Below are positions 1-8,680 of a DNA stretch of 64,000 nt, in pieces. Below the pieces are notes generated by a model. It was not told where the DNA came from, searched no databases, and saw only the letters and a program-made list of their open reading frames with translations. The DNA lies in assembly GCF_014205875.1 (NCBI RefSeq), contig NZ_JACHEN010000019.1, positions 36,536 to 100,535 on the forward strand, in the 5' to 3' direction. Within the stretch, counting starts at the first letter, position 1; each line of letters begins with the position of its first letter. The DNA comes from Anaerosolibacter carboniphilus. Its GTDB lineage: Bacteria > Bacillota > Clostridia > Peptostreptococcales > Thermotaleaceae. A program made the translations under genes and the position numbers.

Positions 1-398
1 TGCTTTACCATTTCTGCAGCTAGGTCAGCCATTCTAGGAATACGAACAAGGGGCTTTACATACTTCTCATTTGCTAGTCGAATCGTCGTCTTGGCAATAT
101 CAGCTGAGTGATCTGCCATTCTTTCTAAGTCAACAATTAATCTCAAAATGGAGCATATTTCTCTTAGATCAATGGCCATAGGTTGTTGTGTCGCAATGAG
201 CTTTATACACTTGTCTTCAATATCTTCCTCTAGGGTATTGATAACTTTATCGCCATCTATCACCTTCTGAGCCAATATAACATCTTGGTTTTTTAATGAT
301 TTTATTGCATCTAAAATGGCTTCCTCTACCATGCTTCCCATTTTCAATAAATCGTTATGCAATTTCTCCAATTCACTTGTTAGATGTACTCTCGGCAT
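1..398 (-). CDS. phoU: Phosphate transport regulator PhoU (N-terminal part, cut by window edge)
   Basis: The reading frame begins MPRVHLTSELEKLHNDL at an ATG preceded by a GGAGGGAG site and runs off the left edge, so only about 132 residues are visible. The helical pattern and the segment around IRMADHSADIA-like residues (here VDLERMADHSADIAKT) match the PhoU family, a cytoplasmic protein that links the Pst transporter to the PhoR kinase and keeps the Pho response off when phosphate is plentiful. It is the last visible gene of pstS-pstC-pstA-pstB-phoU, 25 bp after pstB. Family assignment is firm; the C-terminal half cannot be assessed. Confidence 0.9.
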   Translation of the reverse strand, partial: MPRVHLTSELEKLHNDLLKMGSMVEEAILDAIKSLKNQDVILAQKVIDGDKVINTLEEDIEDKCIKLIATQQPMAIDLREICSILRLIVDLERMADHSADIAKTTIRLANEKYVKPLVRIPRMADLAAEMVK

Positions 399-423
399 GC
401 TTTTTCTCCCTCCAAAATTGTTT

Positions 424-1185
424 TTAACCAAATCTTCCCGTAATATAGTCTTCTGTTCTCTTATCCCTTGGTTTAGAAAAAATGTTATCTGTTAAATCTG
501 TTTCTATAATTTCACCATTTAAGAAAAAGGAGGTGAAATCAGAAACTCTTCCTGCCTGCTGCATATTATGGGTAACAATAACAATGGTATATTGCTTTTT
601 CAGATCCTCGAGCAAATCTTCTATTTTCAAAGTGGAAATTGGATCTAATGCTGAGGTTGGTTCATCCATCAACAATACATCTGGCTCAACTGCTAAGCAT
701 CTTGCTATACATAGTCTTTGCTGCTGACCACCTGAGAGTCCAAGGGCGGGTTTATCCAATCGCCCCTTCACCTCATCCCATAGTGCAGCTCCTCTAAGAC
801 TTTTCTCTACAATCTCATCAAGCGTTGATTTATTCTTCACCCCATGGATTTTCGGCCCATATGCAACATTCTCATATACTGTCTTTGGAAAAGGATTCGG
901 TTTCTGAAAAACCATTCCAACACTCTTTCTAAGCTGTATTAAGTCACATCTATCATCATAGATATCTGCGCCATCCAAAAGAATTTCGCCTTTGATCTTC
1001 ACATTATCTATCAAATCATTCATTCGATTCAAAGTTCTAATGAAGGTGGATTTACCGCAGCCTGAAGGTCCTATCAAAGCCGTCACTTTGTTTGCCATAA
1101 TATCCAAATTAATATCTATTAAGGCTTGAAAATCACCATAAAAAAGATTCAAATTGTTTACCTTAATTTTCGTCCTACTCGTCAT
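424..1185 (-). CDS. pstB: Phosphate ABC transporter ATP-binding protein PstB
   Basis: This is the cytoplasmic ATPase that powers high-affinity phosphate import through PstC-PstA. The 253-residue length is typical. The sequence shows Walker A GPSGCGKS near residue 40, the [19 protein letters not shown]-loop region characteristic of PstB, the signature LSGGQQQR near residue 150, and Walker [14 protein letters not shown]. The ATG follows AAGGGGGAAAG. It lies 15 bp downstream of pstA and 25 bp upstream of phoU, so the genes are very probably co-transcribed and phosphate-regulated from the promoter before pstS. Confidence 0.97.
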   Translation of the reverse strand: MTSRTKIKVNNLNLFYGDFQALIDINLDIMANKVTALIGPSGCGKSTFIRTLNRMNDLIDNVKIKGEILLDGADIYDDRCDLIQLRKSVGMVFQKPNPFPKTVYENVAYGPKIHGVKNKSTLDEIVEKSLRGAALWDEVKGRLDKPALGLSGGQQQRLCIARCLAVEPDVLLMDEPTSALDPISTLKIEDLLEDLKKQYTIVIVTHNMQQAGRVSDFTSFFLNGEIIETDLTDNIFSKPRDKRTEDYITGRFG

Positions 1186-1200
1186 CTTTCTTTCCCCCTT

Positions 1201-2085
1201 CTAAGCTTCAATCTTTGTTCTTTTCATATACTTATTGGCTAAAATATTAGCACTCAAGTTTATAAGTACTACAAATATGATTAAGACCGTAGCCGTTGCA
1301 AATGTCTTTTCTTTTGATAATCCTTCAGAAGCTAACAAATATAAATGTACAGACATCGTTCTCGTAGGATCCATAATAGACATCGGTACCCCTAAAGAGC
1401 TTCCTGCCGTCAACATAACCGCTGCGGTTTCTCCAACGGCTCGACCAATTCCTAGAATTAATCCTGTCAATATCCCAGATATACTACTTGGTAAAACTAC
1501 CTTTATAATGGTCTGCCATTTTGTGGCTCCAAGGGCCAGGCTACCTTCTCTAAAGGATTGAGGTACAGTCTTTAATGATTCCTCTGTCGTACGTATTAAT
1601 GTTGGTAGGATCATGATCGCTAGGGTTAATCCACCTGATAGAATAGACCATCGGAATCCCAGCAATATTACGAAGAATACAAAACCAAACAGACCAAATA
1701 TAATGGATGGAATGCCCGCCAAGGTCTCAGTACCAAAGCGGATTATTTTTACCAGCTTCGTTTCTTTGGCATACTCTGTAAGATAAATTGCAGCCGCCAC
1801 TCCAATGGGCGTTGCAATCGCAATAGACACTATTGTTAAATAAAATGTTCCTACGATGATTGAGAAAATACCTCCTTCTCTACCCATGCTGCTAGGTTCC
1901 TTTATAAAAAAATCAAAATCAAGATACTTCAAACCGTTCATTAAGACATAGCCTATAATCGATACCAAAGCCACAAGTGTCAACAGAGCAGCGAGGTATA
2001 TAGCAATGTAAGATATTTTTTCCTTTATGTTAATCTTTACTCTTTTGTTAGATACCATTATTTTACTAGCTTGCATCTCCATCAT
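1201..2085 (-). CDS. pstA: Phosphate ABC transporter permease PstA
   Basis: Inner-membrane permease of the Pst importer, 294 residues. Six hydrophobic segments are visible, starting near residue 30, and the binding-protein-dependent permease loop appears as EESLKTVPQSFREGSLALGA followed by a Gly-rich segment. GIGRAVGETAAVM near residue 215 is the classic Pst permease motif. The start sits behind GGGAGGG, which lies in the last codons of pstC, so translational coupling is likely; the second Met is an equally good start. It pairs with PstC to form the channel. Confidence 0.95.
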   Translation of the reverse strand: MMEMQASKIMVSNKRVKINIKEKISYIAIYLAALLTLVALVSIIGYVLMNGLKYLDFDFFIKEPSSMGREGGIFSIIVGTFYLTIVSIAIATPIGVAAAIYLTEYAKETKLVKIIRFGTETLAGIPSIIFGLFGFVFFVILLGFRWSILSGGLTLAIMILPTLIRTTEESLKTVPQSFREGSLALGATKWQTIIKVVLPSSISGILTGLILGIGRAVGETAAVMLTAGSSLGVPMSIMDPTRTMSVHLYLLASEGLSKEKTFATATVLIIFVVLINLSANILANKYMKRTKIEA

Positions 2086-2086
2086 T

Positions 2087-2971
2087 TTATTCCCTCCCTA
2101 ACTTTCTTGTTGTAAAGGTAGCTGTTACATTTAACAGCATGATAAATATGAATAGTATAATTCCAGTAGCAAAAAGGGCCTTTTGATGCACTGGTGTTGC
2201 ATAACCCATCTCCATAGCAATTGTTCCCGTCATGGTAGCAACTGAGTCCAACGGACTTCCTGGTATCTTTGGCATGTTCCCTGTAATTAGAATTACTGCC
2301 ATAGTTTCTCCCACCGCTCTGCCCATGCCAAGAACAACGGAAGCAATAATGCCAGATTTTGCTGCAGGTACGATGACTCTTGAAATGGTTTCGAACTGAG
2401 AAGCACCTAATGCTAGAGAGCCTTGTTTATATTCAGTCGGCACTGCCCGAATTGAGTTTTCAGAGATATTAATAATTGTAGGTAAAATCATCACAGCAAG
2501 GATCAAGGCCCCACCCAATATACTATATCCTGATGTAAATGCATCTGGATTAAATTTCTGAACAATTGGCAAGACATACGTTCGGATCATTGGCACCAAT
2601 ACAGATAATCCAAAGAATCCATAAACAACGGATGGTATCCCAGCTAGCAATTCTATAGCAGGCTTAAATACTTTTACCAAGGGCTTCGGAGCAATTTCAG
2701 CTAGAAAGATGGCACATGCAATACCCATTGGCACTCCTATGATAAGCGCACCCACTGTCACAGATACTGAACCGATGATCATCGGTAAGGCTCCATAATT
2801 ACCATTGGTCGGAGCCCAATTCGATCCAAATACAAAGTTCAGAATACCATAATCAAGTAGTAATGGTAATCCTTCCCTAAAGATGAAGAATGTAATTAGA
2901 AAAACGGATAATGTTGCTGCTGTGGCACTAATAAAAAGTATCATTTCTATTGCTTTTTCATACTTCTTCAT
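2087..2971 (-). CDS. pstC: Phosphate ABC transporter permease PstC
   Basis: The second membrane permease of the Pst system, 294 residues with six predicted transmembrane stretches. The loop ENSIRAVPTEYKQGSLALGA and the motif GMGRAVGETMAV identify the PstC/PstA family. Its longer periplasmic-side first loop and its position directly after pstS mark it as PstC. The ATG follows a strong GGAGGGAG site. A 205-bp gap with a perfect hairpin separates it from pstS, so its expression is probably lower than that of pstS. Confidence 0.95.
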   Translation of the reverse strand: MKKYEKAIEMILFISATAATLSVFLITFFIFREGLPLLLDYGILNFVFGSNWAPTNGNYGALPMIIGSVSVTVGALIIGVPMGIACAIFLAEIAPKPLVKVFKPAIELLAGIPSVVYGFFGLSVLVPMIRTYVLPIVQKFNPDAFTSGYSILGGALILAVMILPTIINISENSIRAVPTEYKQGSLALGASQFETISRVIVPAAKSGIIASVVLGMGRAVGETMAVILITGNMPKIPGSPLDSVATMTGTIAMEMGYATPVHQKALFATGIILFIFIMLLNVTATFTTRKLGRE

Positions 2972-3100
2972 GGTACGTCTCCCTCCAGATATCTTTCATT
3001 CCCAGTTATCATTTTATTGGCAATTCGTTAGTGAAAGATTAAGCTGAAGTTAAATCTATGTTAAATGTTTTAAGCGTGCTATTTTTGAAAAAAGCTAAAA

Positions 3101-3129
3101 AAATAAAGACGGCTTAACCGTCTTTATTT
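3101..3129 (-). terminator. Hairpin between pstS and pstC (partial terminator)
   Basis: A perfect 12-bp inverted repeat (AAATAAAGACGG / CCGTCTTTATTT) with a 5-base loop is followed, on the minus strand, by a T-rich run. It lies between the binding-protein gene and the rest of the pst operon. Such hairpins commonly let abundant binding proteins be made in excess over permeases, by partial termination or by protecting the 3' end of the first message. The structure is seen directly; the role is inferred. Confidence 0.75.
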
Positions 3130-3176
3130 TCTATGAGAAAATGGGAGGATTATCTCAATTTCTGAATGAATCAGAT

Positions 3177-4049
3177 TTATTTAACTGAAATGAATTCTTG
3201 CCCAACAATCTCCTGACCTTCTGCGCTCATGATGAATTCAATAAATGCTTTTACTACATCACTTTCTTCGCCATTTGTTAGGTATAAGAAAGGTCTTGAG
3301 ATTTTGAATGTGCCATTTTTTGCATTTTCTTCTGTAGCTTCAACACCTTCAACTTTAACAGTCTTCACAGTATCGTCCAACGCTCCCATTGAAACATATC
3401 CAATGGAATCTGGTGTGTTCGCTACGGTTTGCTTAACAGCTCCTGTTGATGGCTGTACTAAAGCATTTTTTGTTGTTAAATCCGCTTTGTTTCCAGATGC
3501 ATCTTTACCCTCTACACCTGTAATTTCAATAAATGCACCTCTTGTACCAGAACCTTCCTCTCTTGATACAACTGTAATTGGTTTGTCTTCTCCACCAAGT
3601 TCTTTCCAGTTCGTAATTTCACCAGTAAATATTTTCTTAATTTGCTCAATTGTCAAATCTTCAACCTTACTTGTTGGGTTAACAACTACAGCAATACCAT
3701 CTTTTGCTATTACATATTCTTTCAGTCCTGCAGCTTTTTCTTCTTCTTTTAGTTCTCTTGAAGACATACCAATGTCAACAATTTTATCGATGGCTGATTT
3801 AACACCTACGCTAGAACCGCCACCTTGCACTTCTATTTGAACATCTGGATTCTTTTCTTTAAAAACTGCTGCCAATTCATCTGACAATGGTTGTACTGAC
3901 GTAGAACCAGCAATAACAACCTTACCCGTTAGTGTTGCTTCCCCTTGCTCTGCTTCTTGTTGTGGCTGTTCAGGTGCTTTTTGACCGCATCCAGCTAACA
4001 ACCCTACTGCTAACATAAGTACAAGTGCCAATGATAAAATCTTTTTCAT
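3177..4049 (-). CDS. pstS: Phosphate-binding lipoprotein PstS
   Basis: A 290-residue extracellular phosphate receptor. The N terminus is a lipoprotein signal ending in the lipobox LLAGC (Cys near residue 21), followed by a Gln/Glu-rich linker. Phosphate-contact motifs of the family are clear: AGSTSVQPL, GGGSSVGVKSAIDK, GMSSREL and SREEGSGTRGAF. It is the first gene of the pst operon, with a Pho-box-like promoter about 95 bp upstream, so induction by phosphate starvation is expected. Confidence 0.96.
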   Translation of the reverse strand: MKKILSLALVLMLAVGLLAGCGQKAPEQPQQEAEQGEATLTGKVVIAGSTSVQPLSDELAAVFKEKNPDVQIEVQGGGSSVGVKSAIDKIVDIGMSSRELKEEEKAAGLKEYVIAKDGIAVVVNPTSKVEDLTIEQIKKIFTGEITNWKELGGEDKPITVVSREEGSGTRGAFIEITGVEGKDASGNKADLTTKNALVQPSTGAVKQTVANTPDSIGYVSMGALDDTVKTVKVEGVEATEENAKNGTFKISRPFLYLTNGEESDVVKAFIEFIMSAEGQEIVGQEFISVK

Positions 4050-4143
4050 TTTTAATTTCCCCCATTCATTTTGCTATTTCAAAATCTAAAGTTTCTTTCC
4101 TCCCTGTATTTGTGAACCTTTTTTATTCCTGCTCACAAATAAT

Positions 4144-4186
4144 AGTATAGTAGGGGTATGTTAAGACAACATAAAAGAAATGTTAA
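4144..4186 (-). promoter_or_regulatory. Pho box and -10 of the pst operon
   Basis: On the minus strand two copies of TTAACA (4186-4181 and 4164-4159) flank TTTATG (4175-4170), each start 11 bp apart: TTAACA-N5-TTTATG-N5-TTAACA. Nine bases further is TATACT (4149-4144), a good -10. Direct repeats of TT(A/C/T)ACA spaced by about 5 bp are the known PhoP-binding pattern in Bacillus-type PhoPR systems, usually just upstream of the -10. PhoP and PhoR are encoded next door. Repeat and spacing are seen; PhoP binding is inferred. Confidence 0.75.
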
Positions 4187-4270
4187 ATCCCCGTAAATTC
4201 ATCTACAAAATCGCATGTTGCTATCGCAACTGCTTATGACGCCGACAGTATATGAATTTCTCCCAAAATA

Positions 4271-4295
4271 AAAAAGCTAGAAAACTAGCTTTTTT
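4271..4295 (-). terminator. Terminator after phoR
   Basis: A perfect stem AAAAAGCTAG / CTAGCTTTTT with an AAAA loop. On the minus strand it ends in a run of T followed by ATTTTGGG. The phoR stop codon lies inside the stem. It separates phoPR from the pst operon. Confidence 0.8.
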
Positions 4296-6072
4296 GCTCA
4301 ATAATAGGAATGCGGACAGTAAATTCTGTTCCCTTGTCGATTTCACTCTGCACTCTTATGTCCCCATTAAACGACATCACAATGTGTTTTACGATAGCCA
4401 AGCCTAAACCTGTTCCTCCTACCTTTCTTGATCTCGCCTTATCTACCCTATAAAATCGCTCAAATAATCGCGGTATATCCTGTTTGGGAATACCAATCCC
4501 AGTGTCCTTTACCACTAAAAAAATATTATCATACTTTTTGTAAACCAAGACCTTCACAACACCATGATCTGGCGTATATTTCATGGCATTCTCAATGAGA
4601 TTTAGCATCATTTGCTTAAACCGATCCCGGTTTCCGATGATCGTTGGCAAGCTTGATTCAATCTCCGTGACATAGTGAATATGCTTTTGAAGAACGAGTC
4701 CTTCGACCATATTATTAATTTCCATAATTACCTCATTCACACTGATCTCCTCACGGGTAAGGGGAAATTTATTGTTCTCTATGGCCGATAAGCTAAGCAA
4801 ATCATCTATCAATCTTCGCAATCTTTCCGTCTCTATTTCAATAATATCTAGAAATCTATTTCTAACCTTCTCATTTTCTATGGCTCCGCCTTTTAATGTC
4901 TCAATAAATCCAGTAATTGAGGTCAGCGGTGTCTTCAATTCATGGGACACATTTGCAACAAATTCAGATCTCATGTTTTCCAACTTTCTCATTTCCGTTA
5001 CATCTTGAATCAAGGCCATAATGCCAATAATTCGATTTGGATCAACATCCAATCGAATAAAGTTCGTGTAAATTTTTAAGATCTTTGTCTCTGGATAGTC
5101 TATAGCAATTTCCTTTTGTCCAATACTCTGGGTATTCAACATATCCTTTAGCACATCATGAAGCTTATTACTTCGAATTACTTCTAGTATATGCTTACCA
5201 ATCACATCATCCGCGTCAATCTTGAACAAAGATTTGGCTACCGCATTCATAAGAATAATCTTATAACCATTATCCACCGCAAATAGAGCCTCATTCATAC
5301 TGCTCAAAGTAGACTGTAACTTCGTATTCTTATCCCAAAGTTCTGAGATTGTTTCATTCAGCTTTGCTGCCATAATATTAAATGTATCTGCTAAAATACC
5401 AATTTCATCACTACTCTTTACGTACACTCTATTTTTAAAATCTCCATTTGCAATTTTCTGAGCAGTTTGAGTAATCTCTTTAATAGGCTTCGTTACACTA
5501 TTTACATAACGATATCCTAAAATTGTGGCAACAATGGCACCACAAAATGCTGCAATCAGGGTATTTTGTAGTAGCCTCATATTTAATCTGTCAATCTCTA
5601 CCAACGGGAATGCCAATCGCGTTACACCATAGATCCGCTCCTCAATAATGATAGGGATTGCCACATATAAATAGTTACTTTCAGTCGTTGTACTGTAGCG
5701 GTTGCTTTTGCCAATTTTCCCGTTTAAAGCTTCTTGGACCTCCGGGCGATATAGATGGCTCTCAATATTAGGAAGTTGTTCAGGGCGAATTTCTGAATCT
5801 CCAATTACGATACCATTATTATTAATAAACGTTACCCTTGCATTTACTTGTTTTGCATACCTATTGGCTAACTCAGGAAATTCAATCTGATAGAAAGAAT
5901 CTTCTTTAATTCTATCCTCTACAAACTGATTTACCAAATTACCATTACTCACCAAGGTTCTTTCAATAGTTTCTATATAACTGCCCTTCATAAAGCCTAA
6001 GGTAAGAACCCCAGAAATGATAATACCTACCAATAATAGAATTGTATATGTTATAAATATCTTCCGTTGCAT
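4285..6072 (-). CDS. phoR: Phosphate-type sensor histidine kinase PhoR
   Basis: Membrane sensor kinase of 595 residues. A transmembrane helix near residues 7-29 and a second near 170-188 bracket an extracytoplasmic sensing region. HAMP (about 190-245), PAS (about 255-360), the HisKA box SHELKTPLTS with the phospho-acceptor at His377, and a HATPase domain with N box NLIENAMKY, DTGIGIP and GGTGLGL follow. This is the PhoR/ResE/YycG architecture. Its position directly after phoP and before pst makes phosphate sensing the likely role. The start follows AGGTGAAATAG and abuts the phoP stop. Confidence 0.9.
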   Translation of the reverse strand: MQRKIFITYTILLLVGIIISGVLTLGFMKGSYIETIERTLVSNGNLVNQFVEDRIKEDSFYQIEFPELANRYAKQVNARVTFINNNGIVIGDSEIRPEQLPNIESHLYRPEVQEALNGKIGKSNRYSTTTESNYLYVAIPIIIEERIYGVTRLAFPLVEIDRLNMRLLQNTLIAAFCGAIVATILGYRYVNSVTKPIKEITQTAQKIANGDFKNRVYVKSSDEIGILADTFNIMAAKLNETISELWDKNTKLQSTLSSMNEALFAVDNGYKIILMNAVAKSLFKIDADDVIGKHILEVIRSNKLHDVLKDMLNTQSIGQKEIAIDYPETKILKIYTNFIRLDVDPNRIIGIMALIQDVTEMRKLENMRSEFVANVSHELKTPLTSITGFIETLKGGAIENEKVRNRFLDIIEIETERLRRLIDDLLSLSAIENNKFPLTREEISVNEVIMEINNMVEGLVLQKHIHYVTEIESSLPTIIGNRDRFKQMMLNLIENAMKYTPDHGVVKVLVYKKYDNIFLVVKDTGIGIPKQDIPRLFERFYRVDKARSRKVGGTGLGLAIVKHIVMSFNGDIRVQSEIDKGTEFTVRIPIIEQKS

Positions 6073-6774
6073 CTATTTCACCTGTTTCATTTTATAGCCA
6101 ATACCTCTTATCGTCTCTATATATACTGGGTGTCGGTCATTATCTTCAATTTTCTTCCGTAGATGCCTTATGTGAACATCCACAGTTCTTGTTTCACCAA
6201 AGTAATCGTATCCCCACACTTCATCTAATAGAAGGTTTCTTGATAATACCTTTCCACGGTTTTCTGCAAGGATCTTTAACAACTCAAACTCCTTTAATGT
6301 AAGTTCAAGAACTTTCGATCCCTTCATCACTTCATGCTTCTCAGTATCAATAACAATATCATGGACTTTAATAATTTTTCCAACTTCTTTAGGAACTTCC
6401 TCGAATCTCCTCAGCACTGCTTTTATTCTCGCCGTCAGTTCCCTTACACTAAAAGGCTTTGTCAAGTAATCATCAGCACCTAGCTCTAGCCCTAGTACTT
6501 TATCCGTTTCTTCACTTTTTGCTGTAAGCATAATAATAGGAATCTTACTGGTTTTCTCGTTGTTTCTGATTTTCTTGCATGCCTCGAAACCATCTATTCC
6601 TGGTAACATCAAATCCAAGATGATTACGTCGGGAACTTCCTCCACGGCCAACCGAATCGCATCTTCCCCATTATCGCTGGTGGTAACATCGAATCCACTA
6701 TTTTCTAAATTGAACTGAATCAGTTCCACAATATGCTGTTCATCATCTACTACCAGGACTTTCTTTCTGCTCAT
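6073..6774 (-). CDS. phoP: OmpR-family response regulator PhoP
   Basis: A 233-residue DNA-binding response regulator. The receiver domain begins KKVLVVDDEQHI, with acidic pocket Asp10/Asp11, phospho-acceptor Asp54 in ILDLMLPG, and the conserved Thr and Lys in MLTAKSEE and LTKPFSVREL. The C-terminal winged helix ends TVDVHIRHLRKKIE and ETIRGIGYKM. The reading frame extends upstream, but the ATG at 6774 follows AAAGGAGAG and matches the family start. It partners PhoR and probably binds the Pho box before pstS. Confidence 0.9.
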   Translation of the reverse strand: MSRKKVLVVDDEQHIVELIQFNLENSGFDVTTSDNGEDAIRLAVEEVPDVIILDLMLPGIDGFEACKKIRNNEKTSKIPIIMLTAKSEETDKVLGLELGADDYLTKPFSVRELTARIKAVLRRFEEVPKEVGKIIKVHDIVIDTEKHEVMKGSKVLELTLKEFELLKILAENRGKVLSRNLLLDEVWGYDYFGETRTVDVHIRHLRKKIEDNDRHPVYIETIRGIGYKMKQVK

Positions 6775-6796
6775 AAAATCTCTCCTTTCTGCATCT

Positions 6797-7615
6797 TCAT
6801 CTAAGCTGTAAAATTCCTGCCATTCTCCCCGTCTTACCTCTATCAGCACGATGGGAAAACAATATATCATGATTACATTGTGTACATATCTTACCTATTG
6901 TTATATTTCTTTCTAAAATACCTATTTCCTCTAGGGCAGATTTATTTGCTTCCCATAAATCCAGCATGTACTTATTATCTCCCTTGGAAATTACAAATTT
7001 ACTGGGGTTTGTAAAATATTTGTTAAATTGATCAATCACAACCTGATCCACTTCATAGCAGCATTTTCCTATGGAAGGTCCTATAGCGACAACACAATCC
7101 TGTGGATCTGTGGAAAATTTCTCAATCATAGTTTTGATTACTTTTGAACCTATTTTAAGTACTGTTCCTTTCCATCCAGCATGGGCCAAAGCGATAACTT
7201 TCTTATTAGGATCTAAAAAAAATATAGGTACACAATCTGCATATAGTGTCACTAAAGCGATATTTCTCTCATTTGTGACGAGGGCATCAATTCCTTGTAT
7301 ATCACTATTTAATAGAATGCCTTTACCTCGATCTTCACTTCTCACAATTCTAATTCGATCACTATGAACTTGATCTGATAATACCAGATTCTCTACTGGA
7401 ATATTTAAAGCATCACAGACAATTTTATAGTTTTCACGAACGTTTTCCACCGTATCGCCTGTTTTAAAGCTAAGGTTGAGGGAGGTATTATCCCCATCAC
7501 TCACACCTCCTATTCTACTGGTAAAGCAATGGGTTACCAGACCAGACGCTTCGAAAGACGGTATTGTAAAATAAGATAAATTGTTATAATGGTTTATTTT
7601 GAGGCTATTAAACAT
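6797..7615 (-). CDS. pgeF: Purine nucleoside phosphorylase / laccase-domain protein, YlmD-PgeF family
   Basis: A 272-residue member of the YfiH/YlmD (DUF152) family, cytoplasmic zinc enzymes with purine nucleoside phosphorylase and adenosine deaminase activity, earlier called polyphenol oxidases. Metal-site motifs are visible: TLYADCVPIFF, ALAHAGWKGTV, GPSIGKCCYEV and a C-terminal FSHRADRGKTGRMA. The frame extends upstream to 7717, but the ATG at 7615 follows GAGGAGAGG and fits family length. In Bacillus the homologue ylmD follows ylmC after sigG; the same order holds here with nrdR inserted. Confidence 0.9.
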   Translation of the reverse strand: MFNSLKINHYNNLSYFTIPSFEASGLVTHCFTSRIGGVSDGDNTSLNLSFKTGDTVENVRENYKIVCDALNIPVENLVLSDQVHSDRIRIVRSEDRGKGILLNSDIQGIDALVTNERNIALVTLYADCVPIFFLDPNKKVIALAHAGWKGTVLKIGSKVIKTMIEKFSTDPQDCVVAIGPSIGKCCYEVDQVVIDQFNKYFTNPSKFVISKGDNKYMLDLWEANKSALEEIGILERNITIGKICTQCNHDILFSHRADRGKTGRMAGILQLR

Positions 7616-7706
7616 CTTATCCTCTCCTCGATATAATATTTTTGTATTACTCTGGAATAAAGAATAGCAAGTTGTATCACAACTTGCCCCCTCTTTATCG
7701 AATATT

Positions 7707-8162
7707 CTACTTTTCATTCAATAGCTTTTTTAGTTCTTCCATAAATGTATTGATATCCTTAAACTGTCTATAAACAGAGGCAAATCGTACATAGGCTACT
7801 TCGTCTAAATCCTTTAAGCAGTTCATCACCAGTTCACCAATGTAGGTACTGGTAATTTCCTTTTCCATGGTGTTATGCATATCTCTTTCAACATCATCAA
7901 TGATCGCTTCAATATGCTTCATGGATACAGGTCGCTTTTCACAGGCTCTAATGATGCCATTTAGAACTTTATTTCTATTATATGCCTCTCTGGTGCCGTC
8001 CTTCTTCACAACCATCAACGGTATTTCTTCTACCTTTTCATAAGTCGTAAACCTTTTTCTACATTTCCCGCATTCTCTTCTACGTCGAATTGCCTGTCCT
8101 TCTTCTGTAGGTCTTGAATCTACAACTTTCGTTTCGAAATATTCACAAAATGGACAATTCAT
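7707..8162 (-). CDS. nrdR: Transcriptional repressor NrdR
   Basis: A 151-residue repressor of ribonucleotide reductase genes that senses ATP/dATP. The N-terminal zinc ribbon is CPFC and CGKC, followed by RKRFTTYE and an ATP-cone domain ([16 protein letters not shown] to the end), which is the full family length. The ATG at 8162 is chosen over the adjacent GTG because the AGGAGG site then has normal spacing and the family begins M-x-CPFC. No ribonucleotide reductase gene lies in the window. Confidence 0.95.
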   Translation of the reverse strand: MNCPFCEYFETKVVDSRPTEEGQAIRRRRECGKCRKRFTTYEKVEEIPLMVVKKDGTREAYNRNKVLNGIIRACEKRPVSMKHIEAIIDDVERDMHNTMEKEITSTYIGELVMNCLKDLDEVAYVRFASVYRQFKDINTFMEELKKLLNEK

Positions 8163-8281
8163 CACCTAATCCTCCTGCAGCTTGATGTATTGGTCAAACC
8201 CACCAACACCTGGTGCTAATTAGATTATATTATACGAAATATGGTATGTCCACTTGCATTTTGAAAATCTTCTCATCCTTG

Positions 8282-8563
8282 TTAAAGTTCATCATGAAAA
8301 GCATCCTGTTCTTCTTTTGTTACAATTACATCATTGATCTCAACCAAAATAACATCCATACCTATTTTACGAATCTCATTCCAAGTAATATAGTAATCAT
8401 GATCTTTTCCAAAGAAACCAAGGAACTTACCAGGTCCAGGAACAACCAGTGCATCTATACGTCCTTTTTCTAAATTGACTTCAATATCTGATATAAACCC
8501 CAATCTTCGCCCATCGACCATATTGATGATTTCTTTTTGGCGCAAATCAGTTGTACTAATCAT
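8282..8563 (-). CDS. YlmC/YmxH family PRC-barrel sporulation-associated protein
   Basis: A 93-residue soluble protein with a PRC-barrel-like beta fold (VDGRRLGFISDIEVNLEKGRIDALVVPGPGK). Length and sequence match the YlmC/YmxH family, found almost only in spore-formers and often next to sigG or in sporulation loci. Its molecular job is not established. The ATG follows AGGTGAAATT. It sits 115 bp downstream of sigG behind a terminator, so it probably has its own promoter. Confidence 0.85.
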   Translation of the reverse strand: MISTTDLRQKEIINMVDGRRLGFISDIEVNLEKGRIDALVVPGPGKFLGFFGKDHDYYITWNEIRKIGMDVILVEINDVIVTKEEQDAFHDEL

Positions 8564-8650
8564 AATTTCACCTACTTTCGTTTATTCATATACTTTTATA
8601 TAAATATATATATAGGCTTGACTCATGTTATATGAATAAATCTGAATAAA

Positions 8651-8680
8651 AAAACAAAAGCAATATACTGCTTTTGTTTT
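8651..8680 (-). terminator. Terminator after sigG
   Basis: A 12-bp perfect stem (AAAACAAAAGCA / TGCTTTTGTTTT) with a 6-base loop; on the minus strand it continues into a T run. The sigG stop codon overlaps the edge of the stem. Confidence 0.8.
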
